Notes under the pieces: generated by a model | Told to the model about the DNA's origin: nothing | Seen by the model: only the letters and a program-made list of their open reading frames with translations | Database searches by the model: none | In this document: positions 56,801 through 64,000 of the stretch, one piece after another | How the letters are laid out: every line of letters starts with the position of its first letter | How positions within the stretch are numbered: the first letter of the stretch is position 1 | NCBI RefSeq assembly: GCF_963678635.1 | Contig: NC_087068.1 | Span: 24,655,311-24,719,310 of the forward strand | DNA from: Symsagittifera roscoffensis | Taxonomy: Eukaryota; Xenacoelomorpha; Acoela; Convolutidae | Reading direction: 5' to 3' | Length of the DNA: 64,000 nucleotides | Made by a program: the position numbers and the translations under genes

Positions 56801-58600
56801 AGATTTCGTAATCAACACATACCAGAAGAGCAAAGTTTAATTTTAAGTGTTTTTTTTGAGAACAGCAGCACTTATTTTTTTCAATTTGTTGCAGATCAAA
56901 AAATGTTGTGATGAATAAAAAACACATTGTCATAAATCAAAATTTCCAATAATTTAGACAAGCAATTAATTGTTTGGGTTATCAAAAGCGACGTGATGCT
57001 ATGAAGATCTCAGTAGACACATTGATAAGACCTATTTCCGCTTGAATGGACGCGTTTTTTTGCGCTTGAATGGACGCAAAATATCGGAAAATTGTCAAGG
57101 TGTCTTTTGATGTCTGCATCACGTCGGCTTTTGATACGTCAAAAAAAATATGCTAGTCCAAAAAGCTGAGTTTTATGTTTTTTGAATAGTGAAATTTCTT
57201 TTCATCAAAACATTTCATTTTTTGCGACAAATTCAAAAAATATAGTCTTAGTATAGTGGATAGAAAAACATTGCTCTTCTGGTGTGTAATGATTATGACT
57301 TGGTTGAAATTTATCAAGTAATTGAATCAAAAAATTAATTTTTTGTGATTTCTCAAAAGTCATTTGCCGAGTCCAAAGATTGATGTTTGGGAGTTTATTC
57401 AAAGTAAAAAAATTCAATCTGGTTTCTCCGCTGGTGTTTGTCTGTTAAATGATAATTAAAAGTCTAAAAACTATGAGCTTTCCACATCATGCTAGAGAAA
57501 GATTTTAAGATCAAAAAACTTTTGTAATGATTACATACAAAAGGAAATCCCGCAGCAAATCGAAAACTTTCAATGTAGCACGAACCTTGAAAACCCCACT
57601 TTGATTGATTGTTATTCATAATAGTTTCAGAGATAGTTCACAATCTCAACCACTTATTGCAGAAATTAAGCGATTTCAATTTTTTGCAAAAGTTGTTTTT
57701 TAAATGGCAACAAAAATTATTGAATTAGCACATGGTTATTAAAATTTATTTCAAATTTTACTCTGAATGTGAGACTTGAGTTCTGTTTAAACAGCATTTT
57801 TTTAATCTTTTTTTTTTCAAATTTGGTTGTATTCATTCAAATTCGGAAAAACACTGTCCACCTATTTTTTGTTCAGAGACTTAGCATCATAGCCTACGAG
57901 TCAGAGACACTTACTATCTGTACTTTCAGGAACAAGTTAATTGGCTAAAAAAAATTATTTGCGCTAGGAAAGTTTAATGGTTTGAAATGTCAATTTTTAA
58001 TCACTGTTTTTGTTTTGCTCTCTCCTTTTTTCTTTTGTTGATGACTTAGGGTGATGTGTTTTTTAATTTATTTGTCTTTTCACTTTTTTGCGCTTCGCAA
58101 CAGGAATACTTGTTTCCAAGGAGTTTAACTATCGGCTGTAATTTAGTTAGATGGATAAGTGATTATAAAACCTCAATGTCGAAAGCGAAAAAACTGTTTT
58201 CTGTTAAAGAAATATTAGAGGGCAGAAAGACAAAAACTAATAGCTCGAACAATTATAAATACTTGTTTAATATATGAGCGAAATGTTCAGCTGCAGAAAA
58301 AGAAAGTTTTTCTTTTTCCAACTTGTTTTCAAAATTTTAGTCTTAGGCGTCGGAATCAATTTTTTAATGTCAACTTATTTTGATTTTTGACAAAAAATGC
58401 TTTGGATAATTCAAATGAGAAAAAAAAATCGGAACAGTTTTATTCAATTAAATTGATAATGGGTATAAGATCTGGAGGAAGTTGTTCACACCTTTCAATC
58501 AGAATGAGAAAAATCTGAGTGAAACGCTTTTGGAGTTTTTGATAACAAATTGAGTCAGTTGTCTGAAATAATAAATGTAAATGTTACACAATTCTAAGAA
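53861..58600. other. AT-rich DNA without a recognisable gene
   Basis: Long A and T runs and short chance frames only (for example 54634-55008, 57205-57417, 58056-58277), none with a domain. One inverted-repeat element (56980-57136) is listed separately. Confidence 0.5.
56980..57136. mobile_element. 157-bp inverted-repeat element (MITE-like) with TA ends
   Basis: The left end TATCAAAAGCGACGTGATGC pairs with the right end, whose reverse complement reads TATCAAAAGCCGACGTGATG. Pairing extends, with mismatches, for about 50 bp (gtagacac/gtgtct, tttccg/cggaaa). If the outer TA is the target duplication, the inverted repeat begins TCAAAAGC. The centre holds a 15-bp direct repeat (cgcttgaatggacgc) around a T run. 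Confidence 0.6.
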
Positions 58601-58619
58601 CTTTTTTCTTGTTTGAAAA

Positions 58620-60520
58620 AAAGGAAATCAAATATATGTAAAAGTTATAAATATTGTCAGAAAAACTCTATAGAAACACTATTTAGATTTAATCGCATGC
58701 AGAAACGTCAGTGTGTTCTGAACTGCAAGTAATTTTAGCGCCTATTAAAAAATTAAAACCGAAAAAAACTTTGTATATATAAATTGGTTTAAATTACATT
58801 TAAAATACTTTTAGTTTTTTTCCCACAACAATTAAATTTATTTGTAATATTGATGAAAAACAAAATCGTTTTTTTTTTCATTAGATTTTTTGTTTGCGAT
58901 TTTTGAAATTAATTTCATAATAAAATAAGTTGGAAAAAAGATACGTTTCTTAGAAAAAAAATCTGTTCCATTGAACGACTTGAATTTTGATGTAACAAGG
59001 TGGAGAAAACAAGAAAGTATTTTAAAAAATTTGAAAACATTTTAACTTCTCACTTGATATACATTTACTGAAAATGCAAAATGTTTCACGTAAACTGTTT
59101 TGACCTTGTTTCCACTGTGTTTTCATAATATCCGTTAGTGTTGGCTCATTAAACTTTAACAATTACTCTATATAAAACAAGGGCTTTTTTTCATTCTGAA
59201 ATTAGATATTTTAAGCTAAAAAAGCCAGCTCTTTTGAAAAATATTCTTTTCAAGTTTTGTTTTGTTTGAAACCCAGCTTAGGATGCATTTTTTTAGTATT
59301 TTTTTTGATAATTTTCTTCATGATTTTCATTTCGAAATTTTTCACTTCTGCTGCTGTTTTCTGAAATCATAAACTTATTGGAGAACGTTCTATTTCAAAT
59401 TTTTGATTTCAATTTTAATTCGTCTTTGCAGAAACTCAAATTTGTGATCAGAGAACCTCAAACCGATTTCTTGTTTCAATCAACTAGAAACAAAACCTTT
59501 CGACTTTGGTCTGGTTGCACAAAAAAAGTAAGTAAAAATATTGCTGAACAGTCTGCGAAAAGCAAAATACATAACTTTCCCAAAAATGACTGATACATTT
59601 GTCAATTTCAGAATATCTAGTTTTATTTTTAGAAAAAAAAGGAATCAAATATATGTAAAAATTATTGATTTTCTGAAAAAAAACTCAGTGGAAATGCTAT
59701 TTAGTTTTGATTGAGTGCAGAAATGTCAGTGTGTTCTGAATTGCAAGTAATTTTAGCACTTATTAAAAAACTAAAACCCAGAAAAAACTTTGTATAAATA
59801 ATTTGGTTCAAATTGCATTTATTGATAATGTTGAAGAAAAACAAAGTTGTTGTTTTTTCTACAAACTTTTTCTGTGCGATTTTCGAAATTAAAATCACAA
59901 AAAAATAAGATGGAAAAAAGATACGTTTCTTGAAATTTTGTAAGAAATCTGTTCCATTGAATGACTTAATTTTTGATGTAACATGGTGGAGATTTTTAGA
60001 AAAAAATTTGAAAGCGTTTTAACGTTAAATAAATTTTTCACGTCAACTGATACAAAGACTTGAACCTTGTTAGCACTGTGTTTCATTTTATTCGTTAGTG
60101 TTGGCTCACTAAACTCTATCAATTACTCTATACAAAACTGGGCTTTTATTCATTTTGAAATTAGACTTTTTAGGCCAAAAAAGCCAGCTAAATTGAACGC
60201 TTTTCTTTTAAAATTTTGTTTTGTTTTTCTACATGATTTTCATTTCGATATTTTTCACATCTGCTGTTGTTTTCTGAAATCATAAACTAATTGGAGAACG
60301 TTCTGTTTCAAAATTTTGTTTTAGCTTTTCTTTTTCATAACATCTTTGCAGAAACTCAATTTGTGAGCAGAGCACCTTAAACCAATTTTTTGGTGTCAGT
60401 CAAGTGAAAAAAACCTTCGACTTTGGTCTGGTTGCCCCAAAAAGTAGAAGAAAAAAAATTTGTTTACGGTCAATCAAAACCAAATAACATAACTTCCCCA
60501 AACGTGACTGATACTTTCGT
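58620..60520 (+). repeat. Diverged tandem duplication, unit about 0.95-1.0 kb
   Basis: Blocks at 58633-59600 reappear in order at 59650-60520. Examples are 'cagtgtgttctgaa.tgcaag' (58711 and 59729), 'cgttagtgttggctca' (59133 and 60092) and 'ttggagaacgttct' (59376 and 60291). Spacing shrinks from 1018 to about 915 bp, so copy 2 has lost sequence. An open frame in copy 1 (59378-59593) is broken in copy 2, arguing against a maintained gene. Confidence 0.7.
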
Positions 60521-62620
60521 CATTTTTAGCTATATTCAGGCCAAACAAGCACGCTCATTATGCTGCTTCTTTAAATTTAAAAAAAATAATTAACTTCTCT
60601 AGTTACCCTAGTTTTGTTTTTCCCCATTTATGTCTCTTTTAAACCAATCTAAAGTCAATATCTACTAGTATTGTTACTATCCGCAAATTTGGCCGAAAAT
60701 TTTTTTTTTAATTTGCGTAATATAATATCATCAAAGTAATTGACTCTTAAACTGAACAATAAAAAACCTAACCCTAATAAACCTAACCCTAATATAACCA
60801 TGTCCGTGCGCAAACTCAAAATGAATGAGATGCACTGTGCCTTGCCAATTAATCGTATGTTTGCTTAAAGCTTCTCCTTCGGCCTCTAGGTATAGTATCA
60901 TTCAAGTTAAGTAACAAGATCCAAAACTTCAAGTTCTTGACAGTAATTTGTGTGATTTTTTGACAGTACTTATTGAAATTTTAGTATTAGTAAAATCAGT
61001 TTTTAAGCTATTTTTTATTTTTAGCTTGTGTCAGATTTTTAGGTATTTTTTGAGATTTGATTCGGTGTCTTTTGTCAATTTTTCTTTTTGAGCAAAAAAA
61101 GAGAACACTAGAGTAGAAATATTATCATTTCGAAACTTTAATCAAAATAGAGGAGAATGGGATTCACAATCAATTTTTTGAGCATAACGGAGAACACTAG
61201 AGTAAAAAAACTCATACTTCGTTTTGACTGCTTATGTTTCTCAGACTTTTGCTTTCTTTCGAAATTAAATCAACTTTGAGAGAGCTATAATATTTTCGTA
61301 TTTTCATCTTAATTTTTTTAAAATCCACTTCAAAATTTAAGAAAAACTATGTAAGCTCAGCAATTGAGAAAATTTTTACAGTGTTCTGTAAAGCAATCAT
61401 TTTTTCTAATTAATCAAAAAAAATTTGTTCGATATCTTTTTTGTTTTGTTTTTGCTTGAATTTTTGAGAGGATTTCAAGACAAAATCTCACTAGAGGATT
61501 TAAATTTCATAATTTATTTACTTTCAGTTTGTCTTATGTCAGTTAAATCATTAGTGTAACATTTTCGACTTCATTTTAATTTCTATTTAGCTGAATAAAA
61601 AGTTATAGCAATTAGAGTGACAGCTCTCAATTGTAACCCGAAATTCTTTGTAATACTTAATTACGGTTATAATAATTTCTACATCTTTGGTTTTTTCGGG
61701 AAATCTGTATAGGCTCAATTAAAAAGGTCTTTTTTTAGTGGTAGTCAAGTTTTTAAGCGTCCAGTTGGCTTTTCATTAGTTTTTGTTTAGAAAAGTTAAT
61801 CACAGACAACAATAGCCTAATCGATTGATGAAAGTTTTTCTCCTTTATATTGTTCATGCTGCAATGCTGAAAGGTTTTTCATCAACTTAATTTAAGTAGT
61901 CATTGACGAAGTTGAACACATTGAAAATTATTTGTTTATGTGTGCATTGCATTATTTCCAATCTACAAGTTATTTTTTAAATAAACAAATTCAATTAAAA
62001 AACTACTAGTTTATTCCGCTTTTCTATTAAGCACGGGAAAATTGAAAATAAGTTTGGTGATAGAAACATGTACAAGATTAAGGTTTTTGTTGAAAAAATT
62101 TTCATTTTTTTCATGCTTAGTTTTTAAATCTGAGCGTTTGCTTTTTGATATGGTCAAATTTAGAAGTGATTCTTGTGGAAATGATACTTTTTCTTAATCT
62201 CAAGAAGCTCATTTTATTGCTGTTTAGGCCTTTTTCATTCGTTAGTTCGCAAAAATTATTATTTTTTAAATAGCAATGGAAGTAACTTGCTTAAATCCAA
62301 AAATTTATGTAGCTTAGACCCAATAACAATCATTTTTACTTCACCTTAAGAAGTCATAATTTGTAAGATTATCATGAAAATGAAAGAAAACACTCTTTTT
62401 TTCAAATCTTTTAAAACTGGGCAGTTTTGATTTCAAGTGTTTGATCAAAAAACAGCTGAGCTACTAAACTGAGCCACGAAATGATGTAACATGACCTTCA
62501 AGATTAAGCACAATTTGTTCGTGCAATATTCTACGCATTGTTTTTTTTTCCTGAGCAATTTTTATTATCAATTTCTACTCAAAAATTTGATCAGCCTTGA
62601 AACCATTGAAAACGCCATAT
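60521..62620. other. AT-rich DNA without a recognisable gene
   Basis: No sustained frame. At 60764-60800 the phrase aacctaaccctaa occurs twice, a telomere-like word but far too short for a telomeric tract. Near 60910 there is a partial match to the MITE end seen at 5989. Confidence 0.5.
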
Positions 62621-62977
62621 AGGCCTATGAACTGACTTGCTGCTCCGGAGACGCATTTCGAAGACGAGGCGTTGTGGGCGAACAATAGGGAAGGGATTCA
62701 ACCATGATCCGGGTCCGCGACAAGAACCTGTGCAAAGATTGTCAAAGAGAAAAGAGAATTGTGACGGCAAGGTGACGCAGTGGAGACATACGATGAAACG
62801 GAGATTGAAGTCAGAATGGAAAAACCTCCGAATCTTCCAAGTGAGGTGGACAGTAGACCTCTGGGTGAGACGATAGCAGTTGAAACTGTAATGGAAAGTG
62901 AGACAAGAGATCTAGATAGACCAATTCGAATAAAAAGGCCGACATTTCGGTTTAGTATTGACGAGTATTTGGGTTAA
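62620..62977 (+). pseudogene. Probable retroelement pol C-terminal remnant
   Basis: A locally GC-richer plus-strand stretch ends in an open frame (from about 62716; first ATG 62780) whose last residues read RPIRIKRPTFRFSIDEYLG before TAA. The Arg/Pro-rich, IDEY-type ending is a common close to the integrase of Ty3/gypsy or BEL elements. Upstream the frame is broken by a stop near 62700, and no enzyme core remains. It could be a truncated insertion whose LTR follows. Confidence 0.4.
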
Positions 62978-64000
62978 AACTAGTTTTTCAGGAAACTTTG
63001 GCATTCAACTCGTTTTTGCTTGTTTTACATCTGAGTGCGACTACACCTCCGACTATGTTGCAATTATTGAGCTTAAACTGTGCTATTCGAGCGAGAGCTT
63101 GGGTCGTAAGCAGTCCTGTTCCCATAAGGACCCCATCCATTGAAAGCACGCTATTTTTGAACCAAATAGTGTTGTGTAAATTGACTGAGAGTAGGATCCG
63201 CGGTCTAACCGGGTTAGGGATTTGTTAAGAGTAGGTCCTAAGCGTAGAGCTGTCAGTCGTAATATAGGTTGAAGTGTTTTACAGCTTCAATTTAGCACGT
63301 ATAAAAGCTGATGCTGATAATTTAGGTAGTTTAAGCTGTATTGAGGACAATGATAGACTAGATGGAAAGACTGTCGGATCGTCGATCTACGCACTTTTCC
63401 TCAAAACTCATAGTTTGGTTAAGGGTTGAACTTTGAGATTTTGATGCATCGTAGTGAAAGTTATTGAGTAGTATATAGCTTAGTACCTTTCAAACAATTT
63501 GAAACGTACACGAGTGGTCTGATCCAAAATAATTTCGAATCCTTAATGATTTAGTGGTTCTTAAGGCGGAAAACTTAGGTGAAGTAAAATTGGTAAACCC
63601 TCCCAATGAGAACAAAATTTTTAACTTTATAAAACTCATATGACGGATACCAAGGATGATTTGACCCGGGCATGCAAAACCTGGACCCCTCGGCCTCGAA
63701 CCCCCGGCCCAAGTGATAACATTTCCTGGATGTGTAAATAGCCCTAGAAGAAATTGGTAGCTAGCGGTTGAATTGAGACCAAAGTTTAATAGGTGATTGA
63801 CCTATGTTCCCCGGACCCCACTGAACACAGTGAGCCAAAATTTTGAGATATGACAGGTAGTGGCAAGAGACATCATGTAATACAACTTGGCCAAATCCAG
63901 CGGTTGCACTGGAAGTTATTAGCACTTGGAAAAAACTTTTAGTTTTATTAAACGCAAAAAGACAATTTAAGCAAAAAAAAATGAGCAAGGGTATACTGAT
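62978..64000. other. Unassigned DNA downstream of the pol remnant
   Basis: Composition is less AT-rich than before, and 62980-63600 could be the LTR of the element whose pol tail precedes it, but no second copy is in the window. A stretch on the minus strand near 63692-63705 resembles a polymerase III B box. No gene is supported. Confidence 0.35.

Noticed and set aside
60764-60800. Telomeric repeat tract
   Set aside because: Only two interrupted aacctaaccctaa words; no array.
62637-63228. Several overlapping 60-79-residue plus-strand frames
   Set aside because: Only the frame ending at 62977 has a recognisable ending; the others are shifted readings or chance frames.
63600-63720. tRNA gene on the minus strand
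   Set aside because: A B-box-like core is present, but no A box at a suitable distance and no cloverleaf could be drawn.

Overview
The window looks like nuclear DNA of an AT-rich invertebrate animal. The evidence is an intron-containing heparan-sulfate 3-O-sulfotransferase-like gene, Ty3/gypsy-type retroelements, satellite DNA, small DNA-transposon relics and one 200-N assembly gap. I cannot name the species, and there is no sign of a bacterial or organellar genome.

Region 1 (1-8.9 kb) carries the one convincing host gene, a plus-strand heparan-sulfate glucosamine 3-O-sulfotransferase. Three catalytic exons (6906-7129, 7554-7683, 8444-8890) join in phase. Three weaker upstream exons (2657-2861, 3263-3390, 5110-5190) also fit in phase and would supply the signal anchor and stem. 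Its introns hold repeats, including a fold-back element with a 151-bp inverted-repeat element (8-bp target duplication) nested inside it.

Region 2 (about 10-45.4 kb) is a cluster of three retroelements, all coding on the minus strand. Element A (9991-30587 if the flanking 1.49-kb direct repeats belong to it) is very large and complex. Read 5' to 3' on the minus strand it has X0 (small, basic), X1, gag, pol (protease-RT-RNase H-integrase), X2 (membrane/proline-rich), env-like and X3. Neighbouring genes are tightly packed and often overlap. It is decayed: I count about 18 in-frame stops and several frameshifts. Element B (31230-37880) is a decayed gypsy element whose RNase H is deleted and whose integrase tail carries a SUMO-interaction-like motif. 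Element C (38248-45443) is a very recent insertion: 356-bp LTRs with one difference and a 5-bp target duplication. It has one continuous gag-pol frame punctuated by three stop codons, one of them a TAG exactly between gag and pol. In B and C the gag start codon is formed at the LTR/primer-binding-site junction.

Region 3 (45.4-64 kb) is gene-poor and AT-rich. It holds a duplicated 222-bp segment, a (TA)n tract, the N gap, a satellite array (about 142-bp monomers, with a 992-bp seven-monomer unit present twice), a 157-bp inverted-repeat element, a diverged tandem duplication of about 1 kb (58.6-60.5 kb), and a probable retroelement pol tail near 62.6-63.0 kb.

The candidate for an undescribed system is element A: a retrovirus-like element with at least four genes beyond gag-pol-env, two of them upstream of gag.
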